64,000 bases of DNA. It comes from Micromonospora_J zhanjiangensis. GTDB taxonomy: Bacteria; Actinomycetota; Actinomycetes; Mycobacteriales; Micromonosporaceae. The first letter of the stretch is position 1. Every line of letters begins with the position of its first letter. The position numbers and the translations under genes are program-made. Location: positions 62,001 to 126,000 of the forward strand of contig NZ_JBHSBN010000001.1 of NCBI RefSeq assembly GCF_042650605.1, read 5' to 3'. Of this stretch, positions 1 through 8,215 are shown piece after piece. The notes under the pieces are model-generated. The model was not told the DNA's origin and did not search any database. It saw only the letters and a list, made by a program, of their open reading frames with translations.

Positions 1-2283
1 CGGCTCGGCGACGAACACGGCCAGCCCGGAGCGTTCGCGTACCTCCATGGGGAAGTGCAGGTCGAGGAAGACCGGCCGCCGGCAGGTCCCGGCGGTACGC
101 CCGATCAGGTCGCCGCGCCGGTCACCGACGGTCGACGCGGCCTGGGGGAGTGCGGCGGCGAGCAGGTTGACCGGCATCCGGCGGATGTAACCGGTGTTCG
201 CCACCGGTTCGCCCGGGATGAACTCGCGGGCCAGCCAGTCCTGGTTCTTCGGATGTTGCAGCGAGATGCGCAACTCCCGGGAGTAGAGCTGGATGAGCCG
301 GCGGGCCCGCTCCAGGCACTCCTCCCGGCTGCGACCGCCCACCGCGATCCGGTGCCAGCCGTGTGCGCGGGCCGAGTCCACCGGCAGACCGGTGGTCATC
401 TCGTCGCCGATGACCAGTGCCCGCTTGGCCAACCGTTCCAGTTCCGGTGGCGCGTCGATGCCGTGTTCGGCGTAATCGAGTTGCTGGGAGCGGATCATCC
501 GCAACCGGTGCTCCAGGTTGCGGAACGAGTCACCCGGTCCGAGCAGGTCGACCCGGGTGGACAGCTCCATCGGCCAGGGCAGGCGCTCGTGGAAGTGCAG
601 CCACGGCTCGTGCCGTTCCGGGATCTCCAGCGGTTCCATCCGGCCGACGGCGAGCACGGCGACGTGCCGTTCCTCGCCCGTCATCCGGTTGACCAGCTTC
701 ACCGTGGAGCCGTACGGGGTGCGGTAGCGCTCCACCTGCTCGGTCAGGGCGAGCAGGTCGCCGCGTTCCCACCGGCCGTTGGTGGCCGGGGAGAGGGCAC
801 CGGGCGGGGCCATGCACAGCGCCACCGAACGGTAGAGCAGCCACTCCAGTTCCTGTGCCGTCACCCGTCGGCCGCGCATGCCGAACGCCCCGAGCACCTC
901 GTCGAACTGCTCGACGGTCCGACCGAGTTTGCGCCGTTCGCCCTCGGCGACGCCCCGGCCGAAGGTGCGCAGGATCCGTTCGGTGAACGAGTCGCCGAGC
1001 GACCGGCGGGCGAAGGTGACACCGAGGTAGGTCTGGCCCTCGGCGTGGTTGACCGACAGCAGGTGCCGCTGCGCCGCGACCAGGTGGTCGGCCCAACTGT
1101 TCCCACCCTGCACGGTCGGTAGCGGGCGGGCGGTGTGCGCGTCGATGGTGCGCGCCCACTCGTCGGCCGGGAACGGGCGGGTGGTGCGGCGCAGGTGCAC
1201 CCGGAATCCGGCGAGGCCGGCGTACTGCTCGGAGATGGCCGAGAGCAGTGCCTCCCGTTCGGCGTCCGGCCGGAACGCCCAGCGCACCTCGGGCAGCCAG
1301 TACCAGGCCGTGACGGTGTTGGGAGTGAAGGTGAGGTGCCCGGCGATCTCGGTGATGGCGAGGTCGACGGCCGGGTCGCGGTCGCCGAACTTGACCTTCG
1401 GGGGGCGTACCGCCGGGGTCTTCGCGGGCCGCGAGCGCTTCGCCTGCTTCTTGTCCGCGCGTCGCTCGGCCGGGGTGTTCGGAGGCTGCTCGACCGGTGC
1501 CGGCGCGGTGACCGGCGGGCCGGCCGGCGGCGGTCGGTGCGCCGCGCCGCCGGCGACCTGGTGCGGTACGGCCGCCGGCCGGGTGACCGGCGGTGCCGCC
1601 GGGTCCGGGCGTGTCTGGGCCGGCCGGTCGACGGGCGCGGTGGCGGCCGGCGGCGGCAGGGTCCGGTCCGACCCGGCTCGGTGGGCCTGCCCGGGTACGG
1701 GTTGACCGGTCGGCCGCGTGCTCCAGCCGGCCGGGGCGCCCGGCACCGGACCGTTCGCCGGCGGTACGGCCGGCCCGGCGTGACCGGGTGCCGCGGCCGG
1801 TGGACGCGGCGGCGCGGCGCGGACCGGAGTCGGGGCGGGCGGCGCCGGCGGCGGCGTTCCGGCCCGGGTCTCGGTCCGCCGCGGTTCCTCGGTGGTCCGG
1901 GGCGGCTCCGGCCGGTCGTCCGGTCCGGGACGCCGTTGGGTGGGCGGGATCAGCGGCGGGCGGGCCGCCGGGTGTCCGTTGCCCGGACCGGGCCGGGGCA
2001 CCGGACCGCCGAACAGGTCGAGGAACGGGGAGTCGATGTCGGGGTGCTCGGCCGCGGGCCGTCGGGGTGCCGGGGTGGACGGTGTGTGCCGGCCGCGGAT
2101 CGGCTGGGGCGCCTGGAACCGCGCCACCGGACCGTGCCCGGTGCTGCTGACCAGGGCCGGGTCGAGCTCCTCCAGCTCATCGGCCTCCGCGTCCGGGTAG
2201 TCGCGCGACTGCATACCGTTACCATCCGGGTCGTCTCGGCGTTCGGCCGGGCGGCGGGAGCCCGGCGGGGGGTAGCGGGTCAT
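1..2283 (-). CDS. VirB4/TraC-like ATP-binding protein of a T4SS-like locus (partial)
   Basis: The reading frame is open on the minus strand from an ATG at 2283 to the left edge (761 codons; the C-terminus is missing). The first 280 or so residues are low-complexity and rich in Pro, Arg and Gly. A folded region follows, with segments such as HLTFTPNTVTAWYWLPEVRW and EHGIDAPPELERLAKRALVI. This resembles the N-terminal half of actinobacterial VirB4/TraC-like conjugation ATPases. The expected Walker motifs would lie beyond the edge, so the ATPase call is an inference. The start has GAGG about 9 nt upstream and lies 23 bp below the stop of the VirB3/PrgI-like gene. The protein probably energises a membrane translocation complex at the inner face of the membrane. 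Confidence 0.7.
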   Translation of the reverse strand, partial: MTRYPPPGSRRPAERRDDPDGNGMQSRDYPDAEADELEELDPALVSSTGHGPVARFQAPQPIRGRHTPSTPAPRRPAAEHPDIDSPFLDLFGGPVPRPGPGNGHPAARPPLIPPTQRRPGPDDRPEPPRTTEEPRRTETRAGTPPPAPPAPTPVRAAPPRPPAAAPGHAGPAVPPANGPVPGAPAGWSTRPTGQPVPGQAHRAGSDRTLPPPAATAPVDRPAQTRPDPAAPPVTRPAAVPHQVAGGAAHRPPPAGPPVTAPAPVEQPPNTPAERRADKKQAKRSRPAKTPAVRPPKVKFGDRDPAVDLAITEIAGHLTFTPNTVTAWYWLPEVRWAFRPDAEREALLSAISEQYAGLAGFRVHLRRTTRPFPADEWARTIDAHTARPLPTVQGGNSWADHLVAAQRHLLSVNHAEGQTYLGVTFARRSLGDSFTERILRTFGRGVAEGERRKLGRTVEQFDEVLGAFGMRGRRVTAQELEWLLYRSVALCMAPPGALSPATNGRWERGDLLALTEQVERYRTPYGSTVKLVNRMTGEERHVAVLAVGRMEPLEIPERHEPWLHFHERLPWPMELSTRVDLLGPGDSFRNLEHRLRMIRSQQLDYAEHGIDAPPELERLAKRALVIGDEMTTGLPVDSARAHGWHRIAVGGRSREECLERARRLIQLYSRELRISLQHPKNQDWLAREFIPGEPVANTGYIRRMPVNLLAAALPQAASTVGDRRGDLIGRTAGTCRRPVFLDLHFPMEVRERSGLAVFVAEP

Positions 2284-2305
2284 GCCGTCGCCTCGCAGGG
2301 GTGGT

Positions 2306-2668
2306 TCATGCCAACTCCTCACGGACCCGGATCCGGGTCGCCACCAGTCGGGGGTCGCGCTGCTCCGTGGCCGGCTCGCGGGTGCGTCGCCAGTCGGTGA
2401 GCGCGGTACGGATCACCATGCGGGCCGGCCGGTCGGGATCGACGTAGCGAAAGACGAACGAGGTGCTGACGATCGCGAGCGCGATCTCCCAGGCCGGGAA
2501 GAGGTCGACGGTGAAGGTGAAGAGCCAGTGGATGAACACGTACAGCGGGACCAGCAGGATGAACAGGCCGTACTGCGCGTAGGGCAGGTGAACGGGCAGC
2601 GTGTAACCCGGCGGGCCCAGGTAGACCAGGCGGGCCCGGTAGATGTCGTCGTCGGTGCGCAGCCGCAT
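2306..2668 (-). CDS. PrgI/VirB3-like small membrane protein
   Basis: This 120-residue protein has two adjacent membrane segments at about residues 32-75 (YGLFILLVPLYVFIHWLF, then FPAWEIALAIVSTSFVF). A soluble, charged C-terminal tail follows. The size, the paired early membrane helices and the position just before a VirB4-like gene match the PrgI/VirB3 family of type IV secretion components. These usually partner the VirB4 ATPase in the membrane. It starts 13 bp after the stop of the VirB2-like gene and is probably co-transcribed with both neighbours. The family assignment rests on architecture and gene order rather than on a diagnostic motif. Confidence 0.65.
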   Translation of the reverse strand: MRLRTDDDIYRARLVYLGPPGYTLPVHLPYAQYGLFILLVPLYVFIHWLFTFTVDLFPAWEIALAIVSTSFVFRYVDPDRPARMVIRTALTDWRRTREPATEQRDPRLVATRIRVREELA

Positions 2669-2681
2669 CTCGTGCCCGCGC

Positions 2682-2999
2682 CTACTGGAAGATCAGCTTG
2701 ATCAGGTAGTCGCCGACGAAGAACAGGGTCGCGGCGCCGGCGATGAAGGCGAGCCCGACGATGGCGATGGCCGAACTGGTCAGCACCTTGGAGATCTCAC
2801 CCCGGCTGGCCCGGCCGATGAAGATGACGCCGAGCACGGCGAGCAGGATCGGCGCCACCTTGCTGGCGAAGAAGGTGACGACGCCCTCGGTGTTGATGGT
2901 CTTCGGCGCCGGTGCCGCTGCCGGCACGGCCGCGGTAAGGGTCTGGAACGCGTGCGCGGCACCGGTCCACGCCGCGTCCACCAACTCCGTGGCGATCAT
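2682..2999 (-). CDS. VirB2/TrbC-like pilin-type membrane protein
   Basis: This 105-residue protein starts at the ATG at 2999, which has an excellent GGGGAGG Shine-Dalgarno about 10 nt upstream; a longer reading from 3113 has no such support. An Ala/Pro-rich N-terminal third precedes two hydrophobic helices (APILLAVLGVIFIGRASRGE, then IAIVGLAFIAGAATLFFVG) separated by a short charged loop. That is the layout of VirB2/TrbC pilins. It is first in a leftward VirB2-VirB3-VirB4-like order. No clear cleavable signal peptide is visible, so it may be a pilin or a structural membrane subunit. Confidence 0.6.
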   Translation of the reverse strand: MIATELVDAAWTGAAHAFQTLTAAVPAAAPAPKTINTEGVVTFFASKVAPILLAVLGVIFIGRASRGEISKVLTSSAIAIVGLAFIAGAATLFFVGDYLIKLIFQ

Positions 3000-3329
3000 C
3001 CGAACACAACCTCCCCAAGGCGCGGCCGGCGAAGCCGCGTTGCAGTTGTCAAGCCTGGCGGAAACACCTGGTCGGACGCTTCGTCGGCTGACGTCGCGTC
3101 CCGTTGCCGCCACGAGTCGTGACGGAAGTTGGGTGATTCATACCGCTTCGGCCCATCTCCCTAGACTTCGCCGTTCAGTGCCTCGCAGATGCAAAGCGTA
3201 CGGCGCACCCTCTTCTCTAACAAGCTGCGAAGACATCGGCGACTCGTCCCCTCTGACCGGGCCAACCGTACACCTGTTCGACAGTGGCCGGTCGACGTGC
3301 GGCCGGGCGGGTGTGGGTACCGTCTAGCC
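3000..3329. promoter_or_regulatory. Divergent intergenic region between the T4SS-like locus and folP
   Basis: These 330 bp separate the leftward secretion-like genes from rightward folP. I see no convincing gene here. The left end carries the ribosome-binding site of the VirB2-like gene. The right end carries a candidate -10 element TACCGT (3318-3323) exactly 6 nt before the folP GTG, which suggests a leaderless folP transcript. Base composition is slightly less GC-rich than the neighbours. Confidence 0.5.
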
Positions 3330-4310
3330 GTGACATCCGAGGCTCGTGGCGCGCCCGGGGCGGCGCCCGACCCGGCGGCGGATCTGCTGCGGTCCGGCCG
3401 GCCGGTCGTGATGGGTGTTCTCAACGTAACGCCCGATTCGTTCTCCGACGGCGGCCGCTACGCCGACCGGGACCACGCCGTGCGGCACGGTCTGCGGATG
3501 TGGCGGGACGGCGCCGCCCTGGTCGACGTCGGTGGTGAGTCCACCCGACCGGGTGCGGACCGGGTGCCCGCCGCGACCGAGGCGGCCCGGGTCCTGCCGG
3601 TGGTCCGGGAGCTGACCGCCTTGGGCGTACCGGTGAGCGTGGACACCACCCGGGCGCGGGTCGCGGCCGCCGCGTTGGAGGCCGGGGCGGCGGTGGTCAA
3701 CGATGTCTCCGGCGGTCTCGCGGATCCCGACATGGCGACGGTGGTCGCCGCGGCCGGCCGCCCCTGGGTGTTGATGCACTGGCGCGGCCACGCCAAGCGG
3801 ATGGCCGAGCTGGCCAGCTACACCGACGTCGTGGCCGACGTGCGGACGGAACTGGCCCGGCGGATCGACGCCGCGCTCGCCGCCGGCGTCAGGCCCGACC
3901 GGATCGTGATCGACCCGGGGCTGGGCTTCGCCAAGGGCGCGGCGGACAACTGGGCACTCACCGCCCGGCTGCCGGAGCTGCTGGACCTCGGCTACCCGCT
4001 GCTCTTCGCGGCGAGCCGCAAGTCGTACCTGGGTCGGCTGCTGGCCGACCCGGACGGCACGCCGCGGCCGGTCGACGGCCGGGTGGCGGCCACCGTCGCC
4101 ACCAGCGTGCTGGCCGTCGCGGCCGGCGCCTGGGGGGTGCGCGTGCACGACGTCCGCGCGACCGTGGACGCGCTCGCGGTCTGGCAGGCCAGCGGCCGGC
4201 CCTGCCTGGTCACCGCGGCGCCGCCGGACCGGTCGGCGGTCGGCGGGCCGACCCCGGAACCGCCGCCGGCCGGCGGAACGACCTCACCCGATACGGAGGA
4301 CACCCGATGA
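3330..4310 (+). CDS. folP: Dihydropteroate synthase
   Basis: FolP joins 6-hydroxymethyl-7,8-dihydropterin pyrophosphate to p-aminobenzoate to give dihydropteroate in folate synthesis; it is the sulfonamide target. The protein is 326 residues from the GTG at 3330. It shows the pterin-binding signature MGVLNVTPDSFSDGG (residues 28-42), the ESTRPGA loop, NDVSGG, DPGLGFAKG and the late FAASRKS motif, so the TIM barrel is complete. A longer upstream reading lacks family similarity. A TACCGT box 6 nt upstream suggests a leaderless mRNA. The stop overlaps folB by ATGA, so folP-folB-folK form one operon. Confidence 0.96.
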   Translation: MTSEARGAPGAAPDPAADLLRSGRPVVMGVLNVTPDSFSDGGRYADRDHAVRHGLRMWRDGAALVDVGGESTRPGADRVPAATEAARVLPVVRELTALGVPVSVDTTRARVAAAALEAGAAVVNDVSGGLADPDMATVVAAAGRPWVLMHWRGHAKRMAELASYTDVVADVRTELARRIDAALAAGVRPDRIVIDPGLGFAKGAADNWALTARLPELLDLGYPLLFAASRKSYLGRLLADPDGTPRPVDGRVAATVATSVLAVAAGAWGVRVHDVRATVDALAVWQASGRPCLVTAAPPDRSAVGGPTPEPPPAGGTTSPDTEDTR

Positions 4311-4666
4311 CCGACCGGATCACGCTGACCGGGTTGCGCGCCCGGGGCCGGCACGGCGTGTACGACGTCGAGCGGGAACACGGTCAGGACTTCGTCGTGG
4401 ACGTCGCGCTGGAGCTGGACCTGGGCCCGGCGGCCGGCTCGGACGACGTCCGGGACACCGTCCACTACGGCGAACTCGCCGACCGGCTGGTGGCCATCGT
4501 GACCGGCGAGCCGGTCAACCTGATCGAGACCCTGGCCGACCGGCTGGTGGGCGCCTGCCTCGCCGATACCCGGGTGGCCACCGCCACGGTCACCGTGCAC
4601 AAGCCGCAGGCGCCCATCCCGCACGAGTTCGCCGACGTGGCCGTCACCCTGACCAGGGGGCGCTGA
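4307..4666 (+). CDS. folB: Dihydroneopterin aldolase
   Basis: FolB converts 7,8-dihydroneopterin to 6-hydroxymethyl-7,8-dihydropterin and glycolaldehyde. The 119-residue length is normal for the family. Typical segments are present: the early LTGLRARGRHGVYDVER, then VHYGELADRLVAIV, the catalytic-region Glu in LIETLADRLV, and VTVHKPQAPIP near the end. It overlaps folP by 4 nt (ATGA) and ends 3 bp before folK, which indicates translational coupling. The gene order follows two consecutive reactions plus the dihydropteroate step. Confidence 0.96.
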   Translation: MTDRITLTGLRARGRHGVYDVEREHGQDFVVDVALELDLGPAAGSDDVRDTVHYGELADRLVAIVTGEPVNLIETLADRLVGACLADTRVATATVTVHKPQAPIPHEFADVAVTLTRGR

Positions 4667-4669
4667 CCG

Positions 4670-5197
4670 ATGACCAGGGCCGTGCTCTCCCTCGGCAGCA
4701 ACCTCGGCGACCGGCTGGGCGAGCTGCGCCGAGCGGTGGCCGCGCTGCGGGACGTGCTGGTGCTGACCTCCGGGGTGTACGAGACGCCGCCGTGGGGGGA
4801 TCCCGACCAGCCCGCGTACCTCAACGCGGTGGTGCTGGTGGTCGACCCGGCGGCCGGGCCGCGGGACTGGCTGACCCGGGCCCGGGCGGTCGAGGACGCC
4901 GCCGGCCGGGTCCGCGACCCGGCCCGCCGGTACGGCCCGCGCAGCATCGACGTCGACGTCGTCACGGTCTGGGACGACCGGGACGAACCGGTGCTGCGCG
5001 ACGACCCGGAGCTGACCCTGCCGCACCCCCGGGCCCACCTGCGGGCGTTCGTCCTGCGTCCGTGGCTGGACATCCAGCCGTACGGCCGGCTGCCCGGGCA
5101 CGGCTGGCTGACCGACCTGCTCAACGCGGCGCCGCTGGCCGACGACGCCGTTGCGCTTCGTCCCCGGCCGGACATGACGTTAGAGTCGACGGGATGA
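4670..5197 (+). CDS. folK: HPPK (6-hydroxymethyl-7,8-dihydropterin pyrophosphokinase)
   Basis: HPPK moves pyrophosphate from ATP to 6-hydroxymethyl-7,8-dihydropterin and so supplies the FolP substrate. The 175-residue protein opens with the classic LSLGSNLGDRLGELRRA segment. It carries VYETPPWG, PAYLNAVV, RRYGPRSIDVDVV (the metal-binding DxD region) and LPHPRAHLRAFVLRPW. These cover all HPPK motifs. It starts 3 bp after folB and its TGA overlaps the ATG of the DUF3180 gene. Confidence 0.96.
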   Translation: MTRAVLSLGSNLGDRLGELRRAVAALRDVLVLTSGVYETPPWGDPDQPAYLNAVVLVVDPAAGPRDWLTRARAVEDAAGRVRDPARRYGPRSIDVDVVTVWDDRDEPVLRDDPELTLPHPRAHLRAFVLRPWLDIQPYGRLPGHGWLTDLLNAAPLADDAVALRPRPDMTLESTG

Positions 5198-5712
5198 CCG
5201 AGCGACAGTCGCCGCCACGAGGGCCCGCGTCCGACCGCCCGACGATGGGGCCGACCCGGCTGTCCACCCTGTTCGTCGCCGCGATGGCCGCCGCGGCGGT
5301 GGCCTGGCTGGTGATCAGCGGCCTCTACGCCGACATCCCGGCGTTGCCCTGGCTGCCGAACGTGACGCTGCTCGGGCTCGCCGTGCTGGAGGCGTACGCG
5401 GCGGTCAACACCCGGGCCCGGATCGACCGCAAGCCGGGCCGGGAGCCGGTGGAGCCGCTCGCCGTGGCCCGGTTCGCGGTGCTGGCGAAGGCGTCCTCGC
5501 TGGCCGGGTCGATCTTCGCCGGCTTCTACGCCGGCGTCTCCGTCTGGTTGGCCGTCGAACGGACCCGGGCGGCGTACGACGATCTTCCGGCCGCCGTCGG
5601 CGGACTGGTCGCGTCGCTGGCGCTGGTCGGCGCGGCGCTGTGGTTGGAACGGGCCTGCCGGGTACCGGACCGGCCCGACGAGGAGAACCGGGACGACGAC
5701 CGGCCCGAGTGA
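5194..5712 (+). CDS. DUF3180-family membrane protein
   Basis: The 172-residue protein is predicted to be integral to the membrane, with about four hydrophobic segments: LFVAAMAAAAVAWLVI, LLGLAVLEAYAAV, a central SLAGSIFAGFYAGVSVWL and GLVASLALVGAALWL. An acidic tail ends in ENRDDDRPE. DUF3180 proteins are commonly encoded just after folK in actinobacteria, and their role is unknown. The ATG overlaps the folK stop (ATGA). A TAGAGT box 7 nt upstream could also give this gene its own leaderless promoter inside folK. Confidence 0.85.
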   Translation: MTERQSPPRGPASDRPTMGPTRLSTLFVAAMAAAAVAWLVISGLYADIPALPWLPNVTLLGLAVLEAYAAVNTRARIDRKPGREPVEPLAVARFAVLAKASSLAGSIFAGFYAGVSVWLAVERTRAAYDDLPAAVGGLVASLALVGAALWLERACRVPDRPDEENRDDDRPE

Positions 5713-5897
5713 CCGGCGCCGGGGGCAGCCCCGACCGCCGCCGGCCGGGAGAAGGGTCGTCTCGGGGTCCGGCCGTGGTCGCCGACCGCGCGGGGGGTTA
5801 CGTCCGGCACCCGACCCGAGTACCGTGCCTGCGACCGGTCCGGATCCCATCGTTCACCGTCGAGCCGATGGGCGGATGAGCAGGGGAGGCGCGCGGG

Positions 5898-7151
5898 ATG
5901 GCGTACGACGAGCCGGGCTACCGACGGCGGGACACCGACAGCACGGACCCGGACGGCTACGGCACGTCGGACGACTCCGAGTACGGCTACCGGACGGGCC
6001 GGCGGGGGATCTCCACCGCCGAACTGGACGACGTGTTCGACGATCCGGCGCACGGCGAACCGGGCCGGGACCGGATCGGGGTGCACCTGGCCTGGGAGGC
6101 CCTTCTCCTGCTCGCCGTGGGCGTGGTGGCGTTCCTGCTCTATTCGGAGGACCCGGCCGCGCTGCGCGACACGGAGTTCACGACCCTGCTGGTCGGTGCG
6201 ACCGCGCTCGGGCTGCTGGCGCTCGGCGCCGGCCTGTCGATGCGGGCCGCCGTGCCCAACCTCGCCGTCGGCCCGGTGGCCGTGGCGGCGGCGCTGCACT
6301 TCGCCGAGAACGGCGACCGGGGCCTCGTCCCGGCGATGCTCCCGGCCACCCTGTTCACCGTGGGCCTGGGCCTGGCGGTCGCCGTGCTGGTGGTCGGCCT
6401 GCACGTGCCGAGCTGGGCGGCCACCCTCGCCGCCGCGCTCGGAACGATCGTCTTCGTCCAGCAGCGCACCGCGCCGGTGGCGGTGCAGGGCGAGTTCGAT
6501 CCGAAGCGTTCGGCCCTCTATTTGTTCGGCGGATTCGCCGCCGTGGCGGTGCTGAGCGGGCTGTTCGGCACGATCAAGCCGCTGCGCCGGGCGATCGGCC
6601 GGTTCCGGCCGACGGGCGACCCGGCCCGCCGCCGGGGCGGCCCGGCCGGTCTGTTCGCCACCCTCGCGATCATCGGGTCGATGGTGCTGGCGATGCTCGC
6701 CGGGGTGTTGATCGCCGCGAACGGCACCGGTCCGGTCGTCCCCGAGCCGGGACTCGAATGGACCGGGTTGGCGATCGGCGCCGCCCTGGTCGGCGGCACC
6801 AGCGCGTTCGGCCGTCGGGGCGGCATCTTCGGCACCCTGCTCGCGGTCGTCCTGCTCACCCTGTTCGTCAGGTACGCCGAGTACAAGAACTGGCACATCG
6901 CGCTCGGCGCGATCGCGGCGGTGACCGTCGCCGGCGGGTTGGTGGTCACCCGGCTGGTGGAGACGCTCGGCCGGCCGCGGGCCGCGCGAGCCGGCCGGTA
7001 CGAGGAATGGCAGCCGGATCCGGACCCGGTCGACGGGTCCGGTTGGAGTGGCGGGCGAACCGGCGGGACGAACTCCTGGCCGACGATGCCCACCCAGCCG
7101 AGCGAGGCGCGCGCCGACCCGTGGAACGACCGCTGGGGCACCGACCGGTGA
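5898..7151 (+). CDS. Orphan RbsC-like multi-spanning membrane protein
   Basis: The protein has 417 residues. An acidic, Tyr/Asp-rich cytoplasmic N-terminus of about 55 residues is followed by eight to ten membrane segments and a polar tail. Late in the protein, LVGGTSAFGRRGGIFGTLL matches the conserved cytoplasmic loop of RbsC-type sugar ABC permeases (usual pattern GGTSxxGGRGxxxGT). No ATPase or binding-protein gene is adjacent. It could be a permease that borrows partners or a membrane protein with a new role. The start ATG has GGGGAGGCGCGCGGG upstream. A 185-bp gap separates it from the folate operon. Confidence 0.65.
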   Translation: MAYDEPGYRRRDTDSTDPDGYGTSDDSEYGYRTGRRGISTAELDDVFDDPAHGEPGRDRIGVHLAWEALLLLAVGVVAFLLYSEDPAALRDTEFTTLLVGATALGLLALGAGLSMRAAVPNLAVGPVAVAAALHFAENGDRGLVPAMLPATLFTVGLGLAVAVLVVGLHVPSWAATLAAALGTIVFVQQRTAPVAVQGEFDPKRSALYLFGGFAAVAVLSGLFGTIKPLRRAIGRFRPTGDPARRRGGPAGLFATLAIIGSMVLAMLAGVLIAANGTGPVVPEPGLEWTGLAIGAALVGGTSAFGRRGGIFGTLLAVVLLTLFVRYAEYKNWHIALGAIAAVTVAGGLVVTRLVETLGRPRAARAGRYEEWQPDPDPVDGSGWSGGRTGGTNSWPTMPTQPSEARADPWNDRWGTDR

Positions 7152-7234
7152 TCCGCCCCCGGACCCGGCCGGACACGAGGCCCGCTCCCGGCCTACTCCG
7201 CTCCTCGTCGGCCCGGGCCGGATAGGCTCGGGCC

Positions 7235-7537
7235 ATGAACGACTCGCCGACCGACCGCGGCCCCACCTTCGCCGAGCTGGACGCCCTGTCCACTGAGGAA
7301 CTGCGCGAGCGGGCCTTCGAGGTGGCCCGCCACCGCCGGGACGTCGGTTTCTTCTGGTCGATCGTCCGGCACCTGCCCAACGCCGACGAGGCCGAGGCGC
7401 TGGACGGCTCACCCAATTCGGTGGGTCCCACGGTGGACGAGGCGGTGGCCCTCTGGCGGGAGCTCACCGGGCACGGGTACGAGGAGTCGGCGCCGTTGCT
7501 GCGGGCGGCCTTCATCGACTATCTGATGAAACACTGA
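7235..7537 (+). CDS. Small acidic protein of unknown function
   Basis: This is a 100-residue soluble protein without signal peptide or membrane helices. It is acidic and helix-rich, with segments LDALSTEELRERAFEVARHR, FFWSIVRHLPNADEAEA and ESAPLLRAAFIDYLMKH. I do not recognise the family. The ATG follows a TAGGCT box by exactly 6 nt (7223-7228) and has no clear Shine-Dalgarno, which fits a leaderless mRNA. It lies between two membrane-protein genes on the same strand. Strong coding bias supports it as a real gene. Confidence 0.7.
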   Translation: MNDSPTDRGPTFAELDALSTEELRERAFEVARHRRDVGFFWSIVRHLPNADEAEALDGSPNSVGPTVDEAVALWRELTGHGYEESAPLLRAAFIDYLMKH

Positions 7538-7645
7538 CCGCCCCGGACGACCGGCGTCTTCCACGCTTTCCGGACCGGCAGCCATATTTACGGATATGAC
7601 TCCGCCAGGTTTGGTCGACGCGGCACGCTGGGAATTAACGGCGCC

Positions 7646-8137
7646 ATGGCTCTCACCAACCGCTACAAGACAGCAGTGGGCGCGGGTACGCTGACCGCCC
7701 TCGTGCTGGTCCTGGTCTTCGGCAGCCCCTGGTATGCCGACTGGGCCCGGGACAACACCAACGGCAGGACGGCCGGAGGCTGGTTCCTGCAACTGCTCGC
7801 CTGGCCCGGCTGGAGGTTCGACTCCGGCGACTCCGTCCAGGACGTGTTCGCGGCCGACCTCAAGGCGATCCTGGTGGTCGCGCTGACCGCGCTCTTCCTC
7901 TATCTCCTGCCCGGCTCCCAACTGGCCCGGGCCCGCGGGACGCTCAGCCAGTTCTTCGCCGGCTGGGCGGCCTACATCTTCGCCGGGGCCTTCGCGGCCC
8001 TGCTCACCGCGTTGGTCCAGTCCAACCCGTCGCTGCTCGGCGCCTTCCAGGCGGCCGGCGTCGGCGCCGGATACGGCCTGTTCGTCGGCTGGATCATCGG
8101 CATCGCCACCCTGGGGGCCCGCCGGGGCCGCGGCTGA
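7646..8137 (+). CDS. Four-helix membrane protein of unknown function
   Basis: The protein has 163 residues and probably four membrane spans: LTALVLVLVFGSPWYADW, LKAILVVALTALFLYLL, AAYIFAGAFAALLTALV and GLFVGWIIGIATLG. A polar loop after the first span contains NTNGRTAGGWFLQLLAWPGW, perhaps outside the cell. No family is recognised. It is the last rightward gene before a GC-rich hairpin shared with the convergent ABC ATPase gene. The 108 bp upstream are unusually AT-rich for this window (for example ccatatttacggatatg). Confidence 0.65.
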   Translation: MALTNRYKTAVGAGTLTALVLVLVFGSPWYADWARDNTNGRTAGGWFLQLLAWPGWRFDSGDSVQDVFAADLKAILVVALTALFLYLLPGSQLARARGTLSQFFAGWAAYIFAGAFAALLTALVQSNPSLLGAFQAAGVGAGYGLFVGWIIGIATLGARRGRG

Positions 8138-8164
8138 GCCCACGTCGTGACGCACCGCCCCGAC

Positions 8165-8196
8165 GCGCGGCCGGTCCGTTCGCGGGCCGGCCGCGC
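8165..8196. terminator. Bidirectional GC-rich hairpin terminator
   Basis: A perfect 10-bp stem, GCGCGGCCGG (8165-8174) with CCGGCCGCGC (8187-8196), closes a 12-nt loop. It lies between the convergent ends of the four-helix membrane gene and the OpuC ATPase gene. It has no T-tract, as is common in actinobacteria. Confidence 0.7.
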
Positions 8197-8215
8197 CTCG
8201 GCGAGTGCGGGGCGG

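Noticed and set aside
55..2400. Plus-strand frames of 355 and 421 codons at the left edge
   Set aside because: The minus-strand frame from 2283 reads as a folded protein and fits the operon; the plus frames do not resemble proteins.
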